Shown: positions 1 through 7,480, counted from the stretch's first letter. The stretch is DNA of 10,713 bases from Euperipatoides rowelli (GCA_003024985.2 PXIH01S0007956.1), one strand, 5' to 3'. Numbers and translations: made by a program. The notes: generated from the letters alone by a model not told the origin.

Positions 1-779
1 AAATTCATCCTTTGTGCTATTATGGTCCAATTTGTTTTTTGTTTTTAAATCAAAATGACCTTAAATACAAGTTGAACATACCTCTATTTACATGTTAAAT
101 CATTACAAAGAAAACAGCTGTAGAGACTGTTTCGTTATCAAATTAATCTCAGACCCAAAGAAAATGTGAAAGTTTCAATTTATAATCTCAGACTGAGGAT
201 AGGCATAGTCTTAATTTTATCTTTAAATAACTTTTTTTTATGCATTTTAATTTTTTCCCCCCATTATATTTGACCCTTAAAGTCTCAAATACCTTGATAT
301 TTCATATTTAAAGAGTTTTAGAAAAATATATTTAAAATTTTTAGAAATTAGAAGACATTTAGCATTTTATAGCAAATGCTAAATATATAAAAATTTGTTC
401 TGCTCTTAGATCTTGGGCTATTGCTATGCTGTGCTTTAAAATGCATAAAATAAGAGTTAAAAGTAGAAAAAAAAAAAATACAAAGCTTAAAATTATCGGA
501 GCTACAATAATAATTATGGATTTGACGAATATTCCATATTTTAATGTACATTATATTGTATTGTGTGGAATAGACAAAATTATTTCACATTTTTCAACGT
601 TTAATTTTCTCCTTCATTGGATTTGTGAAATTTTCTTTAATTCTTAGATACAGATACTTGATAAAAAGTATTTAAAAAAATAAAACGGGTCTCAGATGAC
701 AAGCGTATTTGGCAAATCGCAAAAGTTTGTATATTCGGTGAATTGTCAAACGTGACTTCCTATACATTTGCATTTATAT
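1..779. other. AT-rich non-coding stretch
   Basis: This stretch is very AT-rich with many short A and T runs and stop codons in all frames. The only open frames are about 70 codons or shorter, of low-complexity composition (Ile, Lys, Asn, Phe), and overlap each other on opposite strands, as expected by chance. No repeat boundary, RNA gene or exon can be supported. The heptamer TCTCAGA occurs at 147-153 and 186-192 and again near 690. It is also part of the MITE ends further right, but the flanking bases here do not match that family. Confidence 0.6.
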
Positions 780-787
780 ATACTAAC
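780..787. repeat. Left target-site duplication of hAT element
   Basis: ATACTAAC directly precedes the terminal CAGAGC of the element at 788-1346 and is repeated exactly at 1347-1354. An 8-bp duplication is the hallmark of hAT superfamily insertion. Confidence 0.85.
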
Positions 788-942
788 CAGAGCTAGAAAA
801 TAGATTTTTTTGTTGGTAGCCCATCGGATTACCACTCTTAATGTGCCAGTAGCTCAAATTTTCTGTAGAAAAACAATCCAATTAAACAGAAAATTTTGCT
901 TGTTTATTTTTTATTAATAAGTCTACACTGGTATATTCCATT

Positions 943-996
943 AGTCACTGGTATTAAAGCTAGTACCGAGAACTAGCAAGTATCGGCACATCCCTA
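943..996 (-). mobile_element. Possible end of another hAT-like element (fragment)
   Basis: Read on the minus strand this piece starts TAGGGATGTGCCGATACT and continues with GGTAC and CTAGC-type half-palindromes. This resembles the ends of widespread non-autonomous hAT-like elements that begin TAGGGNTG. No matching second end is seen in the window. TAGCTCA occurs at 850-856 and 995-1001 but cannot be tied to a terminal inverted repeat. The piece lies inside the 788-1346 element, so it is either a nested remnant or simply its interior. Confidence 0.3.
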
Positions 997-1040
997 GCTC
1001 AGTCCAAACATAAAAAATAAAAATTTTTTTTTTGATTGTT

Positions 1041-1132
1041 TATTAGGCTGCAGGAATATTGTAGGTCTGAGATCCAGATGCTAGAGTACTAGTGTCTGGA
1101 TCTCAGACCAACCATTGTCCTTCAGTGTATTA
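1041..1132. repeat. Inverted junction of two MITE ends (imperfect palindrome)
   Basis: A perfect 15-bp inverted repeat, GGTCTGAGATCCAGA at 1064-1078 and its complement ending at 1109, surrounds a short centre containing CTAGAGTACTAG. Similarity continues outward on both sides. The left arm, with TATTAGGCTGCA upstream, matches the minus strand of the MITE end at 2950-2992. The right arm, followed by a CCATTGTC motif, matches the plus strand of the same end. Two copies of one terminal sequence therefore meet end to end, pointing at each other, with interior-type sequence outside. This is the reverse of a normal MITE. It may come from adjacent insertion in opposite orientation followed by deletion, or from an aberrant transposition product. 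The whole structure sits inside the hAT element. Confidence 0.7.
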
Positions 1133-1154
1133 AAAACAATATTTTTTTTTTAAT

Positions 1155-1228
1155 GGATTATATAGAAATTCTGCACAATCCGAACAGAGCTTGGTCCAGA
1201 TTAATTTGGCCTAGAGGGTTTTACTGTA
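1155..1228 (-). mobile_element. Possible pogo/Tigger-like terminal sequence (fragment)
   Basis: On the minus strand this piece begins TACAGTAAAACCCTCTAG and runs on to a TTCGGATT motif. That pattern (CAGTA, AACC, then CGGATTA-type repeats) resembles the ends of pogo/Tigger-type mariner relatives. I see no partner end and no clear TA duplication, and the match is from memory of the pattern only. It could equally be unrelated interior sequence of the surrounding hAT element. Confidence 0.2.
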
Positions 1229-1346
1229 TTTTTTTTTTTACATTTTTATCTGTAGCCTGACGGGCTACCTCTTAACTTGCAAGTAGTAGCCCAACCAATT
1301 AATTAGTAGCCTCGGGCTACTGGGCTACCACTAATTTTGAGCCCTG

Positions 1347-1354
1347 ATACTAAC
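1347..1354. repeat. Right target-site duplication of hAT element
   Basis: An exact copy of ATACTAAC follows the terminal CCCTG of the hAT element and matches 780-787. Together with the next sequence it also forms TACTAAC, the classic branch-point consensus, ahead of a pyrimidine-rich tract and AG. Confidence 0.85.
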
Positions 1355-1417
1355 CGAATGTTCAACTCACCATTCCTTACCATTCCCACTCAACAACTCA
1401 TTCTAGTTAATGCACAG

Positions 1418-1480
1418 TCATTTGAAAGTGAAGGTGAAGATGGGTGGCCATTATTAGAAAATCCAAATGTACACAAGTAG
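1418..1480 (+). CDS. Candidate terminal exon of an unidentified host gene
   Basis: A short frame ending in TAG at 1478-1480 has composition unlike its surroundings: acidic residues, Gly, Trp and Pro (SFESEGEDGWPLL followed by ENPNVHK). Upstream lies a plausible 3' splice site: TACTAAC at about 1348-1354, a CT-rich run from 1370 to 1404, then AG at 1405-1406 (TTCTAG) or 1416-1417 (GCACAG). The frame also stays open back to an ATG at 1358, giving 40 codons, so a tiny intact ORF is an alternative. AATAAA-type signals occur downstream (for example near 1646 and 1690). I do not recognise the peptide. If real, it is only the last 20 or so residues of a protein whose other exons lie upstream of this window. 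It may also be chance. Confidence 0.25.
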   Translation, partial: SFESEGEDGWPLLENPNVHK

Positions 1481-2480
1481 TGTCGGAGCAGCTATACAAC
1501 AGTTGACGAAATTAACTAAATAAATATTTAACACTTTGATTCATACCAGATTTACTGACTTTCTATGGGAAACAAATCAGTACTGAATATTCATANGCAC
1601 ATGAATATTTGCCAAATATTATGCTCATTCTAGCACCAGCTTAAGAATAAAGTTGTGTAATCTACGATGTTAATCCACTCTTTACAATAAATATCGTAAA
1701 CAATTGTTTTAAAAAAAAAGAAGAAATGTTGTTAGGACATTTTAATTTAAAATTATTCTCATTTTTTTCCTTTTTATGAAATAACATCCCAATTATATCG
1801 TACAGATTTCTCAATTTTCCACTCAAAAGATTATATTTCCCATGATATGATTTTTAAAATATTCTTCAAAGAAAATCAGTTAGTAGTTGTGATTTTAGAT
1901 TAATATATGAAGTTAGAAATCAAGGACATAAATTATTAATTTATTATGCTATTTAATTTTTCTTTTTTTCCTTTTCTTTTTACATATCAAGAAATTTTAT
2001 TTATTCATTAAATGATCATGTTTCGTAATATATATTGTAGAAATATTAAAATAATAATAAAAAAATGAATTTCTATAATCAAACATTTTATTTTGAGGAT
2101 AAAAAAATGGACTAAATTGCTTTCATGTTTTATATTATAATTCTCGATTCCTTTATATTGCTGTGTTTAATGTTCTCATTTGTTGTTATTGGCGTCATTT
2201 TTTTTAGTTAATATTGAAATGGCTGAAAAAGAAATATAAGATAAATTATGTGAGTCATCGAGTCAGATACCAGATCATCATTTTGAATGTATTCATGCTT
2301 CACTGAATGAGCTTGTTAGATTCTGAGTGAAACAGATAGTATAAAGTCATTCTCCCTCTTTTTCCTTTAAACATAAATCTTATGACATTATTTATGTACA
2401 CTAAGGGAAGGAGCAAAATAGTTACTTACCACTGAATCATTTATCGGATCTATGAGTATAGATACAACTTTAGTGATCAC
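1481..2480. other. AT-rich non-coding stretch
   Basis: No reading frame, RNA gene or repeat boundary is supported here. If 1418-1480 is an exon, the first few hundred bases would be its 3' untranslated region, with candidate AATAAA signals near 1646 and 1690. One ambiguous base is at 1596. The rest is AT-rich with T and A runs. Confidence 0.5.
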
Positions 2481-2890
2481 TTTGACTTTAAAACTTTTTT
2501 CACTGATAGCTCTTAAGGGATTTATCCAAAATGCACTACTGAGTTAAAGTATGTTGATGATACGTTAGTTGATTATCTAATTATGGTAATGGAAACTATG
2601 ATCCCCCCCCCCCCTTTTTATACTTAGAACTTTTTTTCACTGCAGTTCTTTTTTGATTTCCACAATGTGTGTTATTAAGTGGAAGCATTCCTTTGACTCA
2701 TGAGGTCGTCTGATTTATTTATAGTAATTAAAAATTATTGATTTTTTTTTTCTTTGTTGACTTTGAACTTTTTTTCACTGTACGCTTCTTACAGGATTTG
2801 TACAAAGTGTTATTTGCTATTGAGTCAATGTGTGTCTGTGACGCACGACCTTATTAAATGATTTTTGAGCAAGAACAATTATGTTTTTTC
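2481..2890. repeat. Three degenerate tandem copies of a ~138-bp unit
   Basis: A conserved core, AACTTTTTTTCACTG followed by a CTT-containing stretch and GGATTT or a variant, occurs with CACTG ending at 2505, 2642 and 2780. The spacings are 137 and 138 bp. The first and third copies also share TTGACTTT just upstream and a CAAA...GAGT segment downstream. Between cores, a GTAATNNAAA...TATNGAT segment aligns from copy to copy and leads into a C-rich or T-rich tract, which has become a 12-C run (2603-2614) in copy one. The copies are too diverged to be recent. This is a decayed minisatellite or the remnant of a tandemly organised element; its function is unknown. Confidence 0.6.
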
Positions 2891-2949
2891 CCCTTCATTT
2901 AATTCCGGAGTTCAAATATTAATATATACATACTGTAATTATAAACTTG

Positions 2950-3212
2950 CATCTGGATCTCAGATCTACTATTGTCATGCAGCCTATTAGATGATGTACT
3001 AACTTCAACCATACTCTAACATGAATATAATAGCAAATTAAAGGATCTCTAATCTTAACCCCACACTGACTCCAACTCCAACTAAAATATTAAAGCATGA
3101 ATAAATAAATAGAATAACAGTCAATCAGAGATCGGCTTGGAGATAGAATGCAAGCCGACCTCTGATTGGCTATTTTTGGATGGATGACAATGGCAAGTCT
3201 GAGATCCAGACG
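2950..3212. mobile_element. MITE with ~29-bp terminal inverted repeats and central hairpin
   Basis: The left end CATCTGGATCTCAGAT and the inverted right end CGTCTGGATCTCAGAC match, and the similarity extends through an ATTGTCAT motif, giving about 29 bp with few mismatches. The 263-bp element has no coding capacity. A second, internal inverted repeat lies at 3122-3139 and 3151-3168. No clean target-site duplication is seen; TTATAA occurs on both sides but at different distances from the ends, so the superfamily is not assigned. Two further ends of this family form the inverted junction at 1041-1132, showing it is repetitive. It would depend on a transposase encoded elsewhere. Confidence 0.75.
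3122..3168. repeat. Internal hairpin of the MITE
   Basis: Arms 3122-3139 and 3151-3168 are 18 bp with one mismatch around an 11-base loop; the left arm starts CAATCAGAG. Such centres are typical of foldback-type MITEs. If transcribed it would form a stable stem, but nothing here shows transcription. Confidence 0.8.
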
Positions 3213-4116
3213 TTATAATTTTAGATTATTCAAGAATTCAAGAGCAGTATTTGCACCTCATCCAATTTGAGTTTATAATGAAATAATTCAATAGAAATTA
3301 TAAATAGTGTATTTTTCATTGCCATTTCTAAACTTTGCTCAGCATGTGACTGACTACCAATCTAGAAGTTTGAAAAGCTGCATAGTGTAAATGTGCACAT
3401 TTTATCAATCAATTACAAACAATCTTTTCAGAGATTGAATTAATTCCCTAGCGCTGGAAACACAAAACATTCCAATAAGAGACATTCTAATTATTGTGTA
3501 TAAACGAATTTGTGATCGTAACAAAAGTTTGAAATATTCATCTCGTTTCAGGGAGTCCTTTTTTTATTATTATTTAATTGGCAATAATTCCATCTGTAAA
3601 AACTTTTTTGGTGATTTTCCAGTCGCAATAAGTTCACAATATAACAATAATTTCTCATTTCAAATCCTTTTATTTAAACAGGACTGGCTATATAAATTTG
3701 GAAAACGGATATTAAAATTTACGGGGGACAATATTCAGGCCTAGGTATCTTCATCAATTAAATGTTTATTTTAACCAATTTGTAACTTTTATGATATGCA
3801 TTGTCAATTTGTGTTGATTAAAAGTTTTTCTATCATAGATTCTCACATACGCACTTCACAGTTGGTCATGAAACTGCAATGGAAAACTTTTTGTAATAAT
3901 TCTTATCTAATTCCCACACATAAAAATATATATATATAATCTTTTTAACTTTTCCAATAACATTTCATTATTTTCCAAATTACTTCACCTGATGACAAAA
4001 CTTCAATTAAAACTCTTTCAGATGATAAAATAGATGGTGTATTTGTTATTAGATTTTTTTTTAATGTGTTGCATTATTTTATGTTGTAGCCTACCTGCTC
4101 ATGTGAGCGTTTAATT
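3213..4116. other. AT-rich non-coding stretch
   Basis: The longest frame (3496-3744, about 80 codons, rich in Phe, Asn, Lys and Tyr) lacks recognisable motifs and splice context, and its composition is that expected from AT-rich DNA. A short (TA)n run lies near 3927. No gene or repeat is supported. Confidence 0.5.
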
Positions 4117-4124
4117 TTATAGTC
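4117..4124. repeat. Left target-site duplication (decayed) of second hAT element
   Basis: TTATAGTC before the CAGGG end matches TTGTAGAC at 4611-4618 in six of eight positions, consistent with an aged 8-bp hAT duplication. Confidence 0.6.
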
Positions 4125-4610
4125 CAGGGTTTCTTAACCTATGGGTCATGACAAAAAATTGGTTCGCTTGGCATATTTCATGGGTCACAAAATATTTTCA
4201 ACAAAAATAATATTTTAACATCTGTGCATGTATTTTCGTCATTACGGAAAGGTCTGACGGAAGTTGTGTCAAAATTATCGAAATCGATCAAAAAACATTA
4301 TTTCACCTCTAGATTATCATAGGGTTGGGGCATAGTGGATTTCACATGTAGTTGGAGTTAGGGCTTAGTGTAAGGTTAGGACCGTAAATAAAAAAAAATT
4401 AAGGCTGCTATCCATTATTCTAGATCATGTGACTAAATGGGACGTAGGCCTTCCAGTTTCTAGGCGCTCGTGTCATTGTAAGGGAGTCAGTCATTTTCTA
4501 GACACCAAATTGTGTTGGATATACTTGCTGTCAGGCATTCTATTTGGGTAACTAAACCGAAACTATTACCCCAATTTGGGTTGCGACTTAAAAATGTTTA
4601 AGAAATCCTG
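4125..4610. mobile_element. Non-autonomous hAT-type element (486 bp)
   Basis: The left end CAGGGTTTCTTAACCTATGG and the inverted right end CAGGATTTCTTAAAC share a CAGG-initial terminal inverted repeat. Further in, both arms carry GGGTC/GTCGCAACCC-type motifs and an AATTGG segment. This is the pattern of the common invertebrate hAT-derived elements with TTCTTAACC and GGGTCGCGAC-like ends. Flanking 8-bp sequences agree in six positions. There is no transposase frame. The interior (4321-4380) contains degenerate GTTAGG/GTTGGAG repeats, similar to a segment of the MITE at 2950-3212. The imperfect ends and duplication suggest an older insertion than the one at 788-1346. Confidence 0.75.
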
Positions 4611-4618
4611 TTGTAGAC
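4611..4618. repeat. Right target-site duplication (decayed) of second hAT element
   Basis: TTGTAGAC follows the terminal CCTG and pairs with TTATAGTC at 4117-4124 with two mismatches. Confidence 0.6.
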
Positions 4619-4772
4619 GAACGATAGACATTCCTGAGTAGCAAAGTACTATATCATAATAAAATAGAATTCTGATGCAAGTGAAGATGAAATTCTAACT
4701 GATTTAGTCAAATACGCATAACAAAAAAATGTTTGTTTCGGAGGCTATTTCACAAAGACCACATTATCAAAA

Positions 4773-5054
4773 TACTGCATTAATTTTTTTCAGGTAAGGC
4801 CTTGTGGGAAGACTCCAGTACATGTATCCCCCCCCCCCCAATATGGTCAACACAACTGGCATATTAAATAAAACACTGATCGAATGCAGAAAGAATGAAG
4901 GGATTAGCTAAAATATGTTTTCGCTTATATAAAACATATTTTAGCTATCCCTTCATCTTTTCTGCATTCGATCAGTGTTTCATTTAATACAATGCCAGTT
5001 GTGTTGGCCATATTGGGGGCATGTAAACCGGAGTCTTCCCGAACTTGTGCAGTA
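4773..5054. mobile_element. Long palindrome / foldback MITE (~280 bp)
   Basis: The left arm (about 4799-4921) and right arm (about 4931-5049) are inverted copies with few differences. Conserved blocks include GGGAAGACTCC, CAACACAACTGGCAT, ACACTGATCGAATGCAGAAA and the innermost perfect 16-bp arms 4906-4921 and 4931-4946 around a 9-base loop. TACTGCA at 4773-4779 and its complement at 5048-5054 may be the true outer ends; the left arm then has about 20 extra bases between that and the main palindrome. The left arm carries a 12-C run (4828-4839) where the right arm has five Gs, so the tract has expanded on one side. CATTATCAA flanks at 4762-4770 and 5072-5080 but not symmetrically, so no target-site duplication is claimed. 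There is no coding capacity. It is a non-autonomous element, superfamily unassigned. Confidence 0.75.
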
Positions 5055-6046
5055 CTTACTTAGAGAATAGTCATTATCAATGTACTCTCCCCTCAAAAAA
5101 ATGAATGTAAAATACATAATTAGGACTAGAGATGACTAAAAAGAAAACTTATCGCTACACCATCATCTCGTATACTGTAATGGCTTAGCTTTTGCATAAA
5201 CATTTCAATTCCTTCAATAAATCCATAGTGGAAGCAAAAATATATTTTTCTGTTCGCCATTTGGATAACCAAATCTCACGAAGTGAACCATCTCTTGAGC
5301 AGGGTTAAAAAGTTTGAAATGAAACGCATGAAATGAACAAGATTTTCTAATGACGAACAGTCTACTTCAGTTTGTGTGTTTAAATAATGTCTTTCCGTAT
5401 TGATAAATCTGATAACTAATTTAGTTGACTCGGCTCTTCTGTGTTTCATTAAAGTTGTGTTTTCCATAAGAGAGAAAAAAATATCTTAAAATGTAAACAC
5501 AATGTTTTCTAGAGGTGCTTTGCTGCATGGTAGAAGCTTTCGTAAAGTTTCGTGAAAAGCATGGATGCACAAACTTGCACTCATTGTGCATACATGCTGG
5601 AATAGGGAAAACAATGTCCAGCTCTAGACTGGACAGTCAATTTTTTTTTTTTTTTTGCCGTTTATCGACCTGTTTTTTATTTATGTACATTTTCAGAGCA
5701 TGAAGAAAGAGGAAATATCTTCATTTAAAAAAAAAAAAAAAAGATATTAGTAAATTTCATTTGTTTCCTTTCTAATGTCTACAAATATTCATTGGAAATG
5801 TAAATAGTTGTTTGAGTTGTTTCTAAGAAATATTGACCTGGCCCAAGCTTATAGTAGGCTAATATCAATTTCTTTTTTTTTAAATATATAACTCAATACT
5901 CTATTTACAAAAATAAAAATAACAGAAAAGTAAAAAAATAAAAAACAATGGAATTCAAATCAATAATCAAAATTACAATATTTGTCCATAGTTTATAATT
6001 ATAATTTCGGACACCAAACTTCTTTTATTTTATAACTCTTCCCCCC
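5055..6046. other. Non-coding stretch with homopolymers; one weak minus-strand exon-like frame
   Basis: There is a 16-T run at 5641-5656 and a 16-A run at 5727-5742. On the minus strand a 63-codon frame (5276-5467) has fairly protein-like composition. It is flanked by a possible acceptor (CACAG, AG at 5439-5440) and donor (GTGAG, 5275-5279), which would give a 5280-5438 exon. The peptide is not recognised and frames of this length are expected by chance, so it is not called as a gene. Confidence 0.4.
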
Positions 6047-6178
6047 AATAAATAACCTATACACAATTTTTATTCACCTCCTACTGTCTCTCTCTCCCCT
6101 ATCCCCACTAGGGGAATATACCATGAAATAACCCCTACACAATTTTGATTCACCTCATACTGTCTTCCCCATCCCGTA
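6047..6178. repeat. 76-bp tandem duplication
   Basis: Two adjacent units share AAATAACC, then a CTACACAATTTT-like segment, then ATTCACCTC and ACTGTC followed by a C/T-rich run and ATCCC. The ACACAATTTT block is at 6061-6070 and 6137-6146, an offset of 76 bp. Unit one is about 6047-6122. Unit two (6123-6178) appears shorter because it lacks the last part. The units differ at several positions and in the length of the CT run, so the duplication is not recent. Confidence 0.75.
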
Positions 6179-6741
6179 GAGTTTAGGCTGGAGTCCTCCA
6201 TCTTACATCTCAATTTTTGAAAGAATAGATCGCCGATGGATTTTTTACTGGCGAAAAGTAGATGTTATATAATAATTAGCCTATAGCAGTGTTCCATGAA
6301 ATGAACGTTAGAATTCTGTGGTAAAGTCACAATAGTAAATATTTGTTCATTTATCTAACTGTACAGTGCGGAATGTACCAGGCATGGTGCATTTGGGCTC
6401 AAATAAATGTGCTAGTTGGGGCCAATGTTAGGTTAGAAGCTTGCCAAAAGCAGCTGAGTGTTTCTGAGTCCCCCTTTGGAAAAATACTATTAAAAGGTTG
6501 GGACTTTTGTAATTTTGTTTCAAGTTTGAATTGTTTGTCTACATTTAATTGGAAAATGTCTTCCTTATAAATATCTATGAATAACATTTACTGCAGATAA
6601 AAACACTGCGAGATCATAACAAAAAGTAATCAGTCGGTAGGATGGGTTAAGCACATTGCATACAAAGGATATTATAAATGTGATTTACAGTAGGTAGGAT
6701 ATTATGAAGAACAATAATGGTTCCAGAACTTACTTACTCTC
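6179..6741. other. Non-coding stretch
   Basis: Two overlapping opposite-strand frames of about 62-75 codons (around 6343-6587) have no recognised motif and are mutual shadows. Nothing else can be supported before the microsatellite at 6742. Confidence 0.5.
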
Positions 6742-6852
6742 TTATTATCATTATTATTATTATTATTATCATCATCATCATCCTCATCATCATCTTTATC
6801 ATCAGCATTATCATCATCAACGTCATCATCATCATCATTGTTGTTGTTGTTA
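6742..6852. repeat. Compound trinucleotide microsatellite (ATT)n(ATC)n(GTT)n
   Basis: Runs of TTA/ATT (6742-6769) are followed by ATC repeats with interruptions (6770-6838) and then GTT (6838-6850). It directly abuts the first recognisable LINE codons, so a poly-Ile/Val frame reads into the endonuclease by chance. Its ATT unit is the same trinucleotide as the 3' tail of the LINE at 9638-9649. Confidence 0.9.
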
Positions 6853-6860
6853 TAATATTT

Positions 6861-7480
6861 GTAGAAACTTGGCTCAATGATGAACTAAAAAACAGTGATA
6901 TTGATAATCACTATCACATCTGTCGTAGAGACAGATGATCACTTGGTGGAGGAGTATTGATTGGAGTAAGCTCTAAATACAGATCATTCACAGTTCATTC
7001 CTACAATACAATGAAAGTACTATCTATTGTAATAAACATTAAGAAAATAAAAATTTATATCATAACTATATACAGTATTTACCTCCCCCAAATAACAATG
7101 AGACTTTGAGAAATATGGAAATTGAAATAGATCTTTTGATGAGCAAGGTTAAAAACAGCGACAAAGTTATAGTTTGTGGTGATTTCAATTTTCCAAATTA
7201 CAAATATAGCAACATCTCAAATAATGATGTCCTCACAAATAATATGATTAGGCTTTTTTTTTCTATCTCATTCATTATCTCAAAAGGTTCAATTCCCCAC
7301 TCGAGGAAATAACATTTTGAACCTCATATTTTCTAACATTGACATAAATGTTAGAGAAGATACACCTATATGCACTTCCGACCATAAATCCATAATTATA
7401 GGCCTTAACTTAAAACTAAAACACATTTCTGAAACGAAACCTAAAAGTTTTCTTAAAACTATAAACAAACAGATTTTATC
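6861..7480 (+). pseudogene. LINE ORF2: APE-type endonuclease domain (broken)
   Basis: This domain nicks target DNA to prime reverse transcription. Visible motifs in order are ETWL (6864-6875), GGGV (about 6945-6956), a YLPP segment near 7080, the catalytic-site motif GDFN (7178-7189), a PTR...ILNLIFSN segment (about 7290-7345) and SDH (7377-7385). ETWL, GDFN and SDH are the family's conserved landmarks. The very N-terminal part with the first catalytic Asn is absent. A TGA at 6936-6938 interrupts the R-D-R/GGGV region. A frameshift occurs at the C run near 7087 and another at the 9-T run 7254-7262, after which the frame again reads in family register until a stop near 7480. Confidence 0.85.

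Larger units (their letters stand above)
788..1346. mobile_element. Non-autonomous hAT-type DNA transposon (559 bp), with nested fragments
   Basis: The left end begins CAGAGCTAGAAAATAG. The right end, read on the other strand, begins CAGGGCTCAAAATTAG, giving an imperfect 16-bp terminal inverted repeat of the CAGRG type typical of hAT elements. Perfect 8-bp duplications ATACTAAC flank it (780-787 and 1347-1354). The motifs GTAGCCC and GGGCTAC recur near both ends (about 816, 1253, 1261, 1290, 1307, 1314 and 1322). In hAT elements such subterminal repeats are usually transposase binding sites; that role is inferred here. There is no transposase frame, so mobility would need an enzyme supplied from elsewhere. 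The interior (about 900-1230) looks composite, with pieces resembling ends of other transposons. No expression signal is visible. Confidence is high for the element, moderate for the nested parts. Confidence 0.85.

Noticed and set aside
348-647. Two overlapping opposite-strand frames of about 70 codons
   Set aside because: Low-complexity Ile/Lys/Asn/Phe composition, no motifs, and mutual overlap; expected by chance at this AT content.
2935-3220. TTATAA on both sides of the MITE as a target-site duplication
   Set aside because: Unequal spacing to the inverted repeats, and the motif is common in AT-rich DNA.
3496-3744. 82-codon plus-strand frame
   Set aside because: No recognisable domain, AT-driven composition and no splice or promoter context.
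4762-5080. CATTATCAA on both sides of the palindrome as a target-site duplication
   Set aside because: The two copies lie at unequal distances from the palindrome ends (2 and 17 bases), so they do not border a symmetrical element.
5276-5467. 63-codon minus-strand frame with possible splice sites
   Set aside because: Protein-like but unrecognised; length and splice-like dinucleotides are within chance, so it is only mentioned under the surrounding stretch.
5641-5742. 16-T run and 16-A run as an inverted repeat
   Set aside because: Simple homopolymers; the sequence between and beside them does not pair further.
6717-6938. Single ORF with a poly-Ile/Val start
   Set aside because: It is the microsatellite read through into the LINE endonuclease, not a membrane protein.
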